From assembly GCA_031292035.1 (NCBI GenBank), contig JARLHX010000022.1:61508-125507 (forward strand): a stretch of 64,000 nucleotides of DNA. Reading direction: 5' to 3'. The notes under the pieces were generated by a model. That model did not search any database. It saw only the letters and a program-made list of their open reading frames with translations, and was not told the origin of the DNA. Made by a program: the position numbers and the translations under genes. Below are positions 39,911-49,469 of the stretch, one piece after another. This DNA comes from Negativicutes bacterium (lineage in GTDB: Bacteria; Bacillota_C; Negativicutes; Sporomusales_B; JARLHX01). The first letter of the stretch is position 1, and the number at the start of each line of letters is the position of its first letter.

Positions 39911-41545
39911 GTGACTAAATTACTGATTGTTGATGACGAACAGCTGGAGCGTCAGGCCATACGGTTTATCGTGGAAAAACATTGCCCTGATATCAGGATC
40001 ATCGGCGAAGCCGGTGACGGCGACAGTGCCGTCGATATCGCCCAGGCCGAATGTCCCGACATCATCATCATGGATATCCGGATTCCCGGAATCACCGGCC
40101 TCGAGGCAACCAGGCGGATCAACCGCTTTGTGCCGGAATGCAAAATTATCATTCTCAGCGCCTTTGACGAATTTAATTACGCCCGCCAGGCCATCACCCT
40201 GGGGGCGGCGGAATATCTTCTGAAACCGGTCCGGCCGGCGGAATTGGTCCAGGTTCTCCGGCAGGTGGCCGGCCAGATCCAGAAGATCAAGGAAAAGGAT
40301 TTGGAAGAAATCCAGTTGCGGCAATATTTGACAGGGGCGATGCCCTTCATTCAGATGTCTTTTACCCATGACTTGTTGTCAGGGTATTTTGAGGATTTAG
40401 AGCTGCTGCGCCAGCGGGCTGCCTTCTCTGGCCTGGAGACCGACCCCGGAGTGGCAATCGTGATCGGCGTTGATCAGGTCAATTTACTGCCTTCAGAGGA
40501 AAGTGAACTCAAAAAACAGGTAATGAAACAGAAAATTTATCGCAAGGTGTGCGAGGTGGCAGGGGGAGGCGCTTTGATAACCCCCTTCGCCAACGACAGG
40601 ATTATTGTCATTCTGGGGGTGGAGCAGGGTAAAGAGCGCCTAAAAGTCAATGAACTCTCCCGCCAGATCGCCGAGAACATCCGCGATTGTCTTGTCTCCG
40701 ATCTGGATCAGAATGTCACCATTGGTGTCGGCTGTTATCATGAGGATGCCCGGGATGTCTATAAGTCCTATATGGAAGCAATGCGGGCCTATCAACAGAG
40801 TTTCTTCTTTGGTGCCAATCAGGTGTTCTTCTTTGATGAACTTCCCACCAGCCATATCGGTCCCTTCGCTTATCCCTTCCAAAACGAAAGAACGGTGCTG
40901 GAACAGGTGCGCTGTGGCGACCGGAAGGCAGCCAAAGAAAAACTGCAGGCCCTGCTGGAGGAAATCTCCCGTACCAAGACCACGATTGAAACGGTGAAGG
41001 CCTGCGCTTTGGAGCTGCTGATCGTCCTTTCGCGGGCGGCGGTGGAAGGCGGCGGCAGTCTGGAAAAAATGACCCTGCAAAATTTTACCCTGATCAATAA
41101 GCTGGTGGATTGCCGCAGCCAAACTGAGGTCTATAAACTTCTGATGGATTCACTGGATGGTTTTTTAGACAATATGATTGAGACCAGAAATACCACTAAC
41201 GCCAGGGTAGTCAACCGGGCCTGCAGTTTTATCATCAGTAATTGCAGCCGCAACCTCACCCTGGAAGAGGTCGCTCACACCGTTCATCTGAGTCCCTTTT
41301 ATTTTAGCCGGGTGTTCAAACAGGAAAAGGGCTGCAATTTTGTCGAGTTTCTGACCAAGGTCCGGGTCGAGCGGGCCAAAAAGCTGTTGCGTGATCCTGA
41401 TTTGAGTGTAGTCCGGATTGCGATGGAGTCGGGCTATCAAGATGCCAGCTACTTCTGCAAGGTTTTTCGCCAGGAGGTGGGAGTGACGCCCAACCAGTTT
41501 CGCAGCCGCGCCGGCCGGCCGCTCCCGGCCGAGACCGAAGTCTAG
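39911..41545 (+). CDS. Response regulator with AraC-type DNA-binding domain (YesN-like)
   Basis: The 544-residue protein has a receiver domain (about 1-125; Asp of 'IIIMDIRIPG' is the phosphorylation site, Lys in 'LLKPVRPAE') and an AraC-type helix-turn-helix C-terminus ('LTLEEVAHTVHLSPFYFSRV' and 'VVRIAMESGYQDASYFCKVF'). The middle region of about 280 residues is typical of YesN-like regulators. GTG at 39911 follows AAAGGAGAAGG at 6 nt. An upstream in-frame ATG at 39887 overlaps the kinase end. It is the partner of the PocR-domain kinase and the probable activator of the Pdu operon 290 bp downstream. Confidence 0.92.
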   Translation: MTKLLIVDDEQLERQAIRFIVEKHCPDIRIIGEAGDGDSAVDIAQAECPDIIIMDIRIPGITGLEATRRINRFVPECKIIILSAFDEFNYARQAITLGAAEYLLKPVRPAELVQVLRQVAGQIQKIKEKDLEEIQLRQYLTGAMPFIQMSFTHDLLSGYFEDLELLRQRAAFSGLETDPGVAIVIGVDQVNLLPSEESELKKQVMKQKIYRKVCEVAGGGALITPFANDRIIVILGVEQGKERLKVNELSRQIAENIRDCLVSDLDQNVTIGVGCYHEDARDVYKSYMEAMRAYQQSFFFGANQVFFFDELPTSHIGPFAYPFQNERTVLEQVRCGDRKAAKEKLQALLEEISRTKTTIETVKACALELLIVLSRAAVEGGGSLEKMTLQNFTLINKLVDCRSQTEVYKLLMDSLDGFLDNMIETRNTTNARVVNRACSFIISNCSRNLTLEEVAHTVHLSPFYFSRVFKQEKGCNFVEFLTKVRVERAKKLLRDPDLSVVRIAMESGYQDASYFCKVFRQEVGVTPNQFRSRAGRPLPAETEV

Positions 41546-41617
41546 CAAAATAATCGCATTACTGCGCAAGAAAATATCTTGCCTTAAAGCAAAAATCTAT
41601 AAAGATAGGTTGGCAAC

Positions 41618-41646
41618 AAAAGGACCAAGGAAATTGGTCCTTTTTT
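41618..41646 (+). terminator. Rho-independent terminator
   Basis: AAAAGGACCAA pairs with TTGGTCCTTTT around a GGAAA loop, followed by TT. It ends the cobT-regulator transcript and separates it from the Pdu operon. Confidence 0.9.
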
Positions 41647-41711
41647 GCGTTGTTCAGCAAAAGAAAACCTAGTCATGGCAAAAATATCCAGTCTATTTTA
41701 CTCGCCAATTA

Positions 41712-41739
41712 TTGTAATTTTTTTATGTATTGTTATACC
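41712..41739 (+). promoter_or_regulatory. Candidate Pdu operon promoter
   Basis: TTGTAA (41712-41717) and TATACC (41734-41739) are separated by 16 bp. The direct repeats CCGCAAG at 41738-41744 and 41751-41757 follow, and a small GGCGT-TTAG-ACGCC hairpin lies further downstream before the first gene. The -10 match is imperfect, as expected for a promoter that needs an activator; repeats may be AraC-type sites. Not proven. Confidence 0.4.
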
Positions 41740-41833
41740 GCAAGATAATGCCGCAAGTGGGCAAGAGCAACTCAAGGAGGATGGCGTTTAGACGCCAATT
41801 CAATAGGCAGACCGAGAAGAATGAGGGATGGAC

Positions 41834-42175
41834 ATGGCCGAGGAAAAACCGCGGATGGTTCAAGAGTATGTGCCAGGAAAGCAAGTCACGCTGGCCCATC
41901 TGATCGCTAACCCCAAACGGGAATTATGCGAAAAAATGGGGCTTAGCACCTGTCAGGCGCTGGGCATTCTCACCATCACACCCTGCGAAGCGGCGATTAT
42001 CGCCGCTGATGTGGCGACAAAGGCGGCGGCGGTGGAGATCGGGTTTCTGGACCGGTTTACCGGTTCTTTGGTCATCGCCGGTAGTGTGTCGGCGGTGGAG
42101 ACCGCCCTGGGCCAAGTGGCGGCGCTGCTGACCGAGCGGTTGGCCTTTACCGGCACCCGGGTGACAAGGAGCTAG
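41834..42175 (+). CDS. pduU: Pdu microcompartment shell protein PduU (permuted BMC domain)
   Basis: The 113-residue product is the EutS/PduU type: a short N-terminal extension, then a circularly permuted BMC fold with '[20 protein letters not shown]' and '[20 protein letters not shown]'. It forms a hexameric shell tile whose pore is blocked by an extra beta-barrel. ATG at 41834 follows GAGGG at 6 nt; ATG at 41828 is too close to the site. It is the first gene of the Pdu operon, 4 bp before pduV. Confidence 0.88.
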   Translation: MAEEKPRMVQEYVPGKQVTLAHLIANPKRELCEKMGLSTCQALGILTITPCEAAIIAADVATKAAAVEIGFLDRFTGSLVIAGSVSAVETALGQVAALLTERLAFTGTRVTRS

Positions 42176-42179
42176 GCCG

Positions 42180-42620
42180 GTGAAGATTATGCTCACCGGT
42201 CCTGTCGGCGTCGGGAAAACGTCGCTGATCCACGCCCTGCAAAAGGTGGACTCGATTGTCCGGAAAACCCAGGCCATCTGTTTTCTCGGGGCCGCCATTG
42301 ACACACCTGGCGAATACGCCCAGATTCCACGGTTTTACTCCGCGTTGCTGGTTACTTCGGTGGAAGCTTCGATCATTCTCGTCCTAAAGGATGCAGCTGA
42401 TCCTGTCCTATCCATGCCGCCGGGGTTTGCCCGCATGTTTGCCAAGCCGGTTGTCGGAGTGGTCACGAAAATTGATCTGCCGCAAGCTGACCGAGAGAGG
42501 GCCGAGTGGCAGCTCCGTCAGGCCGGCGCGGGACCGCCGATTTTTATGGTATCCACTCTAACCGGCCAAGGGATTGAAGAATTGCATGAATTTTTGTTGG
42601 AAAGGGGGTGCTATTTATGA
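42180..42620 (+). CDS. pduV: PduV/EutP-like P-loop GTPase
   Basis: The 146-residue protein is a Ras-like GTPase with Walker A 'GPVGVGKTS', 'DTPGEY' (switch II) and 'VTKIDLP' (base-specific N/T-K-x-D). In Salmonella PduV binds PduU and localises with the shell. The GTG start directly follows pduU by 4 bp. The last codons overlap the next shell gene (ATGA). Its role in movement or assembly is inference from the family. Confidence 0.85.
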   Translation: MKIMLTGPVGVGKTSLIHALQKVDSIVRKTQAICFLGAAIDTPGEYAQIPRFYSALLVTSVEASIILVLKDAADPVLSMPPGFARMFAKPVVGVVTKIDLPQADRERAEWQLRQAGAGPPIFMVSTLTGQGIEELHEFLLERGCYL

Positions 42621-42892
42621 GTGAAGCGCTGGGCTTGGTTGAAACAAAGGGACTGGTAGGGGCGATCGAGGCCGCCGACGCGATGGTGAAAGCAGCCAAT
42701 GTCATTCTGGTAGGTTATGAGAAGATCGGATCCGGATTGGTTACCGTCATGGTCCGGGGCGACGTGGGTGCCGTCAAGGCCGCCACTGATGCGGGGGCCG
42801 CTGCGGCCCAAAGAGTGGGCGAAATCATTTCGGTTCATGTCATTCCGCGGCCGCATGCCGACGTGGAAAAAATCCTGCCTAAACTGAAATAG
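42617..42892 (+). CDS. pduA: Pdu shell protein PduA/PduJ-type (BMC hexamer)
   Basis: The 91-residue single BMC domain has '[19 protein letters not shown]', '[20 protein letters not shown]' and 'HVIPRPH', the hallmark of PduA-type hexamers with a propanediol-selective pore loop. It overlaps the pduV stop by 4 bp and has AAAGGGGGTG upstream. Protein and DNA are very similar to the shell gene at 49470, indicating a recent duplication or strong constraint. Confidence 0.9.
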   Translation: MSEALGLVETKGLVGAIEAADAMVKAANVILVGYEKIGSGLVTVMVRGDVGAVKAATDAGAAAAQRVGEIISVHVIPRPHADVEKILPKLK

Positions 42893-42916
42893 CGAGTAAA
42901 TTGGAGGTGAATGTCC

Positions 42917-43708
42917 ATGCAAGAGCAGTTAATTGAGAAAGTGATGGATGAAATCAAAAAGCGGATCGACGCCCAGGCTCCGGCTGCCGCTGCCCCCGAA
43001 AAGCCCAAGTTCACCGTAAATCCGGGGGTTACCGAATTCGTCGGTACCGCCATCGGTGACACGGTGGGGCTGGTTATTGCCAATCTTGATCCCGTGCTGC
43101 ATGAAAAGATGAAGCTTGATCCCAAGTTCCGGTCGATCGGCATTCTTGGTGCCCGGACCGGTGCCGGTCCTCATATTATGGCTGCCGACGAGGCAGTGAA
43201 GGCCACCAACACCGAAATCGTCAGCATCGAACTGGCCAGAGACACCAAGGGTGGGGCAGGACACGGCTGCCTGATCATCTTCGGCGCGGAGGAAGTGTCT
43301 GACGCCCGCCGGGCGATTGAGGTGGCACTGAAAGAACTGGATCGCACCTTCGGCGATGTCTATGGCAACGACGCCGGACACCTGGAGCTGCAGTATACCG
43401 CCCGGGCCAGCTTTGCCATCAACAAGGCCTTTGGCGCTCCTGTCGGCAAAGCGTTTGGCCTGGTGGTCGGAGCCCCTGCCGCCATCGGCGTGCTGATGGC
43501 CGATACTGCGGTGAAGACCGCCAACGTCGATCTGGTGGGCTATGCCAGTCCGGCCGGCGGCACCAGTTTTTCCAACGAAACCATTATTATGATCACCGGC
43601 GACTCGGGTGCCGTCCGGCAGGCCGTGATCGCCGCCCGGGAGATCGGCAGAAAAGTGCTGGAATCGATGGCTGGCCCGGCGCCTTCATCGACGACGCCTT
43701 ATATTTAA
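42917..43708 (+). CDS. pduB: Pdu shell protein PduB (tandem BMC domain)
   Basis: The 263-residue product carries two BMC domains ('GLVIANLDPVLHEKMKL' to 'ALKELDRTF', and 'GLVVGAPAAIGVLMADTAVK' to the end) and so makes a pseudohexameric trimer with a gated pore. An N-terminal helix 'EQLIEKVMDEIKKRIDAQ' precedes a Pro/Ala linker, resembling the region that links PduB to the enzyme core. ATG at 42917 lies 7 nt after GGAGGTG; ATG at 42911 is too close. In Salmonella PduB also exists in two starts; that may apply here but cannot be shown. Confidence 0.9.
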   Translation: MQEQLIEKVMDEIKKRIDAQAPAAAAPEKPKFTVNPGVTEFVGTAIGDTVGLVIANLDPVLHEKMKLDPKFRSIGILGARTGAGPHIMAADEAVKATNTEIVSIELARDTKGGAGHGCLIIFGAEEVSDARRAIEVALKELDRTFGDVYGNDAGHLELQYTARASFAINKAFGAPVGKAFGLVVGAPAAIGVLMADTAVKTANVDLVGYASPAGGTSFSNETIIMITGDSGAVRQAVIAAREIGRKVLESMAGPAPSSTTPYI

Positions 43709-43729
43709 GCGCCAGGGAGGGGAGAAAGC

Positions 43730-45400
43730 ATGAAAAAGTCAAAACGCTTCGAGGCGTTGGCTGCCCGCCCTGTGAATCAGGACGGTTTTGTGGTGGAATG
43801 GCCGGAAGTCGGTCTCATCGCGATGGGCAGCCCCAACGATCCCGTGCCCACCATTCGGATCGAAAATGGCAAAGTAGTGGAACTTGACGGGGTGCCGCGG
43901 GCCAAATTTGATTTTATTGATCAGTTTATCGCCGACTATGCCATCGACATCAAGGCGGCGGAAAAAGCGATGGCGATGTCCGATATCCAGATCGCCAAGA
44001 TGCTGGTCGATATCAATGTTTCCCGCGAAGAGGTGGCGAAGGTCACCGCCGGATTGACTCCTGCCAAGATCGTCGCTGTGTTAAATACCATGAATGTGGT
44101 GGAAATGATGATGGCCCTGCAAAAGATGCGGGCCCGCAAGACACCATCTAATCAGTGTCATGTTACCAATGTGGCCGACAATCCGGTTCAAATCGCCGCC
44201 GACGCCGCCGAAGCGGCTTTCCGGGGCTTTGACGAAATGGAGACAACGGTCGCGGTGGTCCGCTATGCTCCGTTCAATGCTCTGTCGTTATTGATCGGCG
44301 GGCAGACCGGGCGCGGCGGTGTCCTCATCCAGTGCGCGCTGGAAGAAGCCACCGAACTGCAGCTCGGTATGCGCGGCATCACGGCCTACGCCGAAACTAT
44401 TTCGGTCTATGGCACCGAAAATGTCTTTGTCGATGGTGATGATACCCCCTGGTCGAAGGCCTTCCTCGCTTCGGCTTATGCGTCCCGCGGTCTGAAAATG
44501 CGCTTTACCTCCGGTACCGGTTCGGAAGTGCAGATGGGTTACGCCGAAGGCAAGTCGATGCTCTATCTGGAAGTCCGCTGCATCATGATTACGAAGGGCG
44601 CAGGCGTACAAGGCCTGCAGAACGGCTCTGTGAGCTGCATCGGCGTACCGGCAGCCGTACCGTCAGGTATCCGGGCCGTGTTGGCGGAAAATCTCTGTAC
44701 CACCATGCTTGATCTGGAAGTCGCCTCCAGTAATGACCAGACATTTACCCATTCCGACATTCGCCGCACTGCCAGAACGCTGATGCAGATGCTGCCTGGC
44801 ACCGACTTCATTACTTCTGGCTACAGCGCCGTTCCCAACTATGACAATATGTTCGCCGGGTCCAACTGGGATGTGGAAGACTACGACGACTGGAACATCA
44901 TCCAGCGCGACCTGATGGTGGACGGCGGCCTGCGGCCGGTGGCGGAAGAAGATGTCATCGCTGTGCGGAATAAAGCCGCCCGGGCCCTGCAGGCGGTGTT
45001 TAAAGAACTGGGCTTCCCGACTGTCACCGACGCCGAAGTGGAGGCTGCGACCTACGCCCATGGCAGCAAAGATATGCCGCCGCGCAATGTCGTGGAAGAC
45101 CTGAAGGCCGCCCAGGATATGATGAAGCGCGAGATTACCGGACTGGATGTTGTGAAGGCCCTGGCCAAGAACGGGTTTGAAGACCTGGCCGGTCATGTGC
45201 TGGGGTTACTGAAGCAGCGGATTTCCGGCGACTATCTCCACACGTCGGCTATTTTGGATAAAAACTTCAATGTAATCAGTGCCGTCAATAACCGGAACGA
45301 CTATGGCGGCCCTGGTACGGGCTACCGGCTGAGTCCCGAGCGTTGGGAGGAAATCAAGAATATCAGCCAGGCCATAAAACCGTCGGACTTTGATCAATAG
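43730..45400 (+). CDS. pduC: Propanediol/glycerol dehydratase large subunit PduC
   Basis: The 556-residue protein matches the B12-dependent diol dehydratase alpha subunit along its length: 'MKKSKRFEALAARPVNQDGF' start, 'TPSNQCHVTNVADNPVQIAA', 'NALSLLIGGQTGRGGVLIQC', 'GVQGLQNGSVSCIGVPAAVP' and 'NYDNMFAGSNWDVEDYDDW'. It forms the TIM-barrel active site that converts 1,2-propanediol to propionaldehyde or glycerol to 3-hydroxypropionaldehyde using adenosylcobalamin. Glycerol versus propanediol preference cannot be judged from sequence alone. Strong Shine-Dalgarno (AGGGAGGGGAG). It heads the enzyme core of the operon. Confidence 0.95.
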   Translation: MKKSKRFEALAARPVNQDGFVVEWPEVGLIAMGSPNDPVPTIRIENGKVVELDGVPRAKFDFIDQFIADYAIDIKAAEKAMAMSDIQIAKMLVDINVSREEVAKVTAGLTPAKIVAVLNTMNVVEMMMALQKMRARKTPSNQCHVTNVADNPVQIAADAAEAAFRGFDEMETTVAVVRYAPFNALSLLIGGQTGRGGVLIQCALEEATELQLGMRGITAYAETISVYGTENVFVDGDDTPWSKAFLASAYASRGLKMRFTSGTGSEVQMGYAEGKSMLYLEVRCIMITKGAGVQGLQNGSVSCIGVPAAVPSGIRAVLAENLCTTMLDLEVASSNDQTFTHSDIRRTARTLMQMLPGTDFITSGYSAVPNYDNMFAGSNWDVEDYDDWNIIQRDLMVDGGLRPVAEEDVIAVRNKAARALQAVFKELGFPTVTDAEVEAATYAHGSKDMPPRNVVEDLKAAQDMMKREITGLDVVKALAKNGFEDLAGHVLGLLKQRISGDYLHTSAILDKNFNVISAVNNRNDYGGPGTGYRLSPERWEEIKNISQAIKPSDFDQ

Positions 45401-45421
45401 GACGGAAAGGGGTGAGAAAAG

Positions 45422-46060
45422 ATGCAGATCAACGAACAAATGATCCGGGAAATCGTGACCCAGGTGATCCAGGGCATGGAGAGCCCGCAGCCGGTGAAAG
45501 CGGTGGCCAGCGGCCGGCCGATGACGCTGGTGGAAAAAGGGGAAGCCCGCCCGGGCACCAAGGCTGACGAAGTTGTCATTGCTCTGGCACCGGCTTTCGG
45601 TAAATTCCAGAACAAAACCATTGTGAATCTTCCGCACAGTGATGTGCTGCGGGAAATGATTGCTGGCATCGAGGAAGAAGGCCTGCGGGCACGGGTGATC
45701 AGGGTGCTGCGCTCTTCCGATGTGGCTTTTGCCGCCCATGACGCCACCAAGCTGAGCGGCTCGGGGATCGCCATCGGCATCCAGTCCCGCGGCACGACCG
45801 TCATCCATCAAAAAGACCTGCCGCCGCTAAGCAACCTGGAGTTATTCCCCCAGTCGCCGCTACTCGATAAGGAAGCCTACCGGGCGATCGGGCGCAACGC
45901 CGCGAAATACGCCAAAGGCGAATCGCCGACACCTGTGCCGACCAAAAACGATCAGATGGCCCGGCCCAAATATCAGGCCAAGGCAGCTGTGCTGCATATC
46001 AAGGAAACCGAACACGTCGTGCCCGGCGCCAAGCCGGTTGAAATCGACGTCCAGTTTTAA
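45422..46060 (+). CDS. pduD: Diol dehydratase medium subunit PduD
   Basis: The 212-residue protein begins with '[16 protein letters not shown]', an amphipathic helix that acts as encapsulation peptide. It continues with the conserved beta-subunit sequence '[20 protein letters not shown]', '[20 protein letters not shown]' and '[20 protein letters not shown]'. It binds cobalamin together with PduC. ATG is 21 bp after the pduC stop, with GGAAAGGGGTG before it. Confidence 0.93.
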   Translation: MQINEQMIREIVTQVIQGMESPQPVKAVASGRPMTLVEKGEARPGTKADEVVIALAPAFGKFQNKTIVNLPHSDVLREMIAGIEEEGLRARVIRVLRSSDVAFAAHDATKLSGSGIAIGIQSRGTTVIHQKDLPPLSNLELFPQSPLLDKEAYRAIGRNAAKYAKGESPTPVPTKNDQMARPKYQAKAAVLHIKETEHVVPGAKPVEIDVQF

Positions 46061-46080
46061 CAGACGGAGGTGAGAAAAAC

Positions 46081-46596
46081 ATGGTGCAACAAAAAATGGT
46101 GGAAGAGATTGTCCGTGAAGTGCTAAAAACCATGTATCAAGAGCCGAAACCGGTTTCTGGCGCTGCCTCGGCTCCGGCAGGAGCCTTGAGTCCAGAGCGG
46201 GATTATCCGTTGGCTGCAAAACGCCCCGATCTGGTGAAGACACCGACCGGCAAATCATTGGGTGATATTACCCTGGAGAAGGTTTTGAAGGGGGAAATCG
46301 GGCCGGATGATGTGCGGATTTCGCCGCAAACCCTGAGGATGCAGGCCGAGATCGCCGAGGGCGTCGGCCGGGTCCAGTTTGCGCAGAATTTGCGTCGTGC
46401 CGCCGAACTGACAGCCATTCCTGATAACCGCATCCTGGAAATTTATAACGCCCTTCGCCCCTACCGGTCGACGAAACAGGAACTGCTGGAGATCGCGGCA
46501 GAGATGGAAACCAAGTATAACGCCAAGATCAACGGCGCTTTTGTCCGGGAGGCAGCCGAGGTTTATGAACGCCGCAATCGTCTCAAAGCAGATTAG
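46081..46596 (+). CDS. pduE: Diol dehydratase small subunit PduE
   Basis: The 171-residue protein has an N-terminal helix 'QKMVEEIVREVLKTMYQ', similar to an encapsulation peptide. The gamma-subunit core shows 'YPLAAKRPDLVKTPTGKSLG', 'DVRISPQTLRMQAEIAEGVG' and 'PDNRILEIYNALRPYRSTKQ'. Together with PduC and PduD it forms the heterohexameric dehydratase. It ends 12 bp before the reactivase gene. Confidence 0.93.
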   Translation: MVQQKMVEEIVREVLKTMYQEPKPVSGAASAPAGALSPERDYPLAAKRPDLVKTPTGKSLGDITLEKVLKGEIGPDDVRISPQTLRMQAEIAEGVGRVQFAQNLRRAAELTAIPDNRILEIYNALRPYRSTKQELLEIAAEMETKYNAKINGAFVREAAEVYERRNRLKAD

Positions 46597-46608
46597 GGTG
46601 GGAGATCA

Positions 46609-48435
46609 ATGACAATCGTTGCAGGGGTCGACATTGGCAATTCCACCACCGAAGTCTGCCTCGCCCGGGTTAACGGCAGCCAGGCCATCGAGTTTCTGGC
46701 CAGTGGTATTACCAAGACAACTGGCATCAAGGGAACGGTGGCCAATCTGCCTGGTATTATCATGGCGTTGGAAGAGGGGCTGAAGGCGGCGGGACTGACA
46801 GCTGCCGACCTGGATGAAATCCGGCTGAACGAAGCCACGCCTGTGATCGGCGACCTGGCGATGGAGACCATCACCGAGACCATTATTACCGAATCGACCA
46901 TGATCGGCCACAACCCGGCCACACCTGGCGGGATAGGCCTCGGCGTGGGCGTCACCACTGCCTGGGAGCGTCTTGGAGCAGCCTGCGCGGGAGGGCGGAT
47001 CATCTGTGTCGTGCCTCAGGGTGTGGACTATGAGGACGCCGCCCGGGAGATTAACGCCGCTGTGCTGCGGGGAATCGATGTCCAGGGGGCGATTGCCAAA
47101 CAGGACGACGCTGTGCTGATCGCCAACCGCCTTCGACGGAACATCCCGGTGGTGGATGAAGTCACCCTCATCGACAAGGTGCCGCTCGGGATGTTGGCGG
47201 CGGTGGAAGTGGCCGAACCGGGGCAGACCATCAAGACCCTTTCGAATCCATACGGGGTGGCCACCGTTTTCGGGCTGTCGGCCGAGGAAACGAAAATGGT
47301 TGTTCCCATTGCCCGCGCCCTGATCGGCAACCGTTCGGCGGTGGTTGTGCGGACCCCCCAAGGGGACGTGAAGGCCCGGACCATTCCGGCGGGAGTGATT
47401 TCCGTTTTCGGGGGCAAAGGTATGGCCGACATCGACGTGGATGCCGGAGCAGCCAAGATTATGGAAGTGGTGGAACGGGTTCAGCCGGTCGAGGACGTCC
47501 GGGGGGAAGCCGGTACCAATGTCGGCGGCATGCTGGAAAGAGTCCGGCAGGTGATGGGCGATCTCACCGGACAGACGCTGAGCGAAATGAAGATTCAGGA
47601 CATATTGAGTGTGGACACCTTTATCCCCCAGAAAGTGCGGGGCGGTCTGGCCGGCGAATTTGCCCTGGAAAACGCCGTGGCCCTGGCGGCCATGGTAAAA
47701 ACCAACCGGCTGCCGATGCAGCAGATCGCCGACCAACTCGCTTCCCGGCTGGGGATCAGGGTGATGATCGCCGGGGTGGAGGCCAACATGGCCATACTCG
47801 GCGCGTTGACAACACCGGGGACGGCAAAACCGCTGGCCATTCTCGACATGGGCGGAGGGTCGACCGACGCCGCCATTATTACGAGGGATGAGCGGATATT
47901 CGCCATCCATCTGGCCGGGGCCGGCGACATGGTCACCATGCTCATCAACTCTGAACTGGGTCTGAATGATTTCGATCTGGCGGAGGATATCAAAAAATAT
48001 CCGCTGGCCAAGGTGGAGAGTCTGTACCATGTCCGGCTGGAAGACGGTACGGTGAGGTTTTTCGAACAGCACCTGCCGCCGGAGGTATTCGCCCGGGTGG
48101 TCATTTTAAAGGACGGGGGCATGGTGCCCATTCCCGGCGACCATTCTTTGGATAAAATCCGCTATGTCCGGCGGGAGGCCAAAAAACGGGTATTTGTCAT
48201 CAATGCCCAGCGTGCTCTGGCGCGGGTGGCACCAACCGGCAACATCCGCCACATCGATTTTGTGGTGCTGGTGGGAGGCTCGGCCCTGGATTTCGAGATC
48301 CCTGACATGGTGACTGACGCCCTGGCGGAGTACGGCATTGTCTGCGGCCGGGGCAACATTCGGGGAACCGAGGGGCCGCGGAACGCGGTGGCCACCGGTC
48401 TGGTGCTTTCCTATTGCCAGAGGAAAGAGGCTTGA
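46609..48435 (+). CDS. pduG: Diol dehydratase reactivase large subunit PduG
   Basis: This 608-residue ATPase opens with 'VAGVDIGNSTTEVCLARV', typical of the actin/Hsp70-like DdrA/PduG family, and later has 'LAILDMGGGSTDAAII' and 'DFVVLVGGSALDFEIPDM'. It releases damaged cobalamin from dehydratase with the small subunit PduH so that fresh AdoCbl can bind. ATG follows TGGGAG. The pduH start lies 3 bp after the stop. A long antisense frame in this region (46606-48072) is a coding shadow. Confidence 0.94.
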   Translation: MTIVAGVDIGNSTTEVCLARVNGSQAIEFLASGITKTTGIKGTVANLPGIIMALEEGLKAAGLTAADLDEIRLNEATPVIGDLAMETITETIITESTMIGHNPATPGGIGLGVGVTTAWERLGAACAGGRIICVVPQGVDYEDAAREINAAVLRGIDVQGAIAKQDDAVLIANRLRRNIPVVDEVTLIDKVPLGMLAAVEVAEPGQTIKTLSNPYGVATVFGLSAEETKMVVPIARALIGNRSAVVVRTPQGDVKARTIPAGVISVFGGKGMADIDVDAGAAKIMEVVERVQPVEDVRGEAGTNVGGMLERVRQVMGDLTGQTLSEMKIQDILSVDTFIPQKVRGGLAGEFALENAVALAAMVKTNRLPMQQIADQLASRLGIRVMIAGVEANMAILGALTTPGTAKPLAILDMGGGSTDAAIITRDERIFAIHLAGAGDMVTMLINSELGLNDFDLAEDIKKYPLAKVESLYHVRLEDGTVRFFEQHLPPEVFARVVILKDGGMVPIPGDHSLDKIRYVRREAKKRVFVINAQRALARVAPTGNIRHIDFVVLVGGSALDFEIPDMVTDALAEYGIVCGRGNIRGTEGPRNAVATGLVLSYCQRKEA

Positions 48436-48437
48436 TT

Positions 48438-48896
48438 ATGCCGAGAGAAACAGGGCCGGTAAAACCGCGAATCATGATCTACATTCAGCCCCATTCCGGT
48501 CATGAAGCCAAGCTGCGCGAGGTGCAGGCCGGAATGGAAGAGGAGGGGATTCCTTGCGCCTGGGGTACTGGCGAGGGGGATGCCACCTTATTGGCCCATC
48601 GGGGGGCTGATGATTCTCAGCTGGAGGTAGGAGTCGGCATTGCCTCAGATGGCATGAGCGTACACTGCCGGAAGTTGCCGCGCGACAAACCGCTGTTTTT
48701 GCTGACAGCCGGCGGTAATCCCACTGCCTGGCGTCATATCGGCTGCAACGCCGCCCGGCTGGTCAAGGGGATACCGTTTAAGCCTTTGCCCGGGGAAACG
48801 GCGGATGGCGGCGGAACCTCGGCAAATGTCGAACAGTGGATGATCGATATTGTTCGGAGAGTCATCCAAGAAAAACTGGAAGGCCATGGGAGGTGA
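48438..48896 (+). CDS. pduH: Diol dehydratase reactivase small subunit PduH
   Basis: The 152-residue product matches DdrB/PduH: '[19 protein letters not shown]', '[20 protein letters not shown]', '[17 protein letters not shown]' and '[15 protein letters not shown]'. It pairs with PduG. ATG at 48438 follows GAAAGAGG by 8 nt; an earlier frame start at 48414 lies inside pduG and has no site. Confidence 0.9.
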   Translation: MPRETGPVKPRIMIYIQPHSGHEAKLREVQAGMEEEGIPCAWGTGEGDATLLAHRGADDSQLEVGVGIASDGMSVHCRKLPRDKPLFLLTAGGNPTAWRHIGCNAARLVKGIPFKPLPGETADGGGTSANVEQWMIDIVRRVIQEKLEGHGR

Positions 48897-48900
48897 AAGC

Positions 48901-49467
48901 ATGGTCCAAAACGCACTGGGAATGATTGAAACGATTGGGTTGGTGGCGGCGGTGGAAGCAGCCGACGCTGCAGTAAAAGCGGCCAATATCAAGCTGATCG
49001 GCTACGAGCTCACCCGGGGCGGGGGAATGGTGGTGGTCAAGCTGCTGGGAGATGTCGGAGCCGTCAAGGCCGCTGTGGAAGCCGGCGCTGCCGCAGCCAG
49101 GCAAGTCGGCACGGTGTGGGCCACCCATGTCATTCCCCGGCCGCACCAGGAATTGGCGGGAATGGTTGAAAGCAGTCAAACGGTAGGTTTTGTGGCAGCG
49201 CCGCCCCCAGACGAGCCGGTCGCTGGTGCAGATGTCGCTTTGCCTGACGTGGGCGATGAGCCGGCAGAAGCGACTGCGCCCGAGGCGGGCGAAGCGGAAG
49301 AGAGGCCGGTTGGTCTGCCGCAAGATGAGATTTCCTCCACAGCAACAGAAAAAAGCTATGCCGATCTTTGCAATTTATGCGGTGACCCTGCCTGTTCACG
49401 GAAAAAGGGGGATCCGAAAGTAACCTGTATGCATTACGAAAAAAACAACAAACAGGAGGATGAGTAA
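48901..49467 (+). CDS. pduK: PduK-like shell protein with C-terminal four-Cys motif
   Basis: The 188-residue protein has a BMC domain (1-90, '[20 protein letters not shown]', '[20 protein letters not shown]', '[12 protein letters not shown]'). A Pro/Glu/Ala-rich linker follows. The C-terminal motif has Cys157, Cys160, Cys165 and Cys176 (C-x2-C-x4-C-x10-C), which could bind a zinc or iron-sulfur cluster. PduK in Salmonella has a comparable extension. Strong site GGGAGGTG before ATG. Its role in the shell is structural or redox; the cluster type is unknown. Confidence 0.85.
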   Translation: MVQNALGMIETIGLVAAVEAADAAVKAANIKLIGYELTRGGGMVVVKLLGDVGAVKAAVEAGAAAARQVGTVWATHVIPRPHQELAGMVESSQTVGFVAAPPPDEPVAGADVALPDVGDEPAEATAPEAGEAEERPVGLPQDEISSTATEKSYADLCNLCGDPACSRKKGDPKVTCMHYEKNNKQEDE

Positions 49468-49469
49468 CT

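Noticed and set aside
46606..48072. Long minus-strand open frame (488 codons) opposite pduG
   Set aside because: It lies fully inside the well-supported pduG gene, has no ribosome site, and its translation is rich in His/Pro/Arg/Gly with no family features. It is a shadow of high-GC codon bias.
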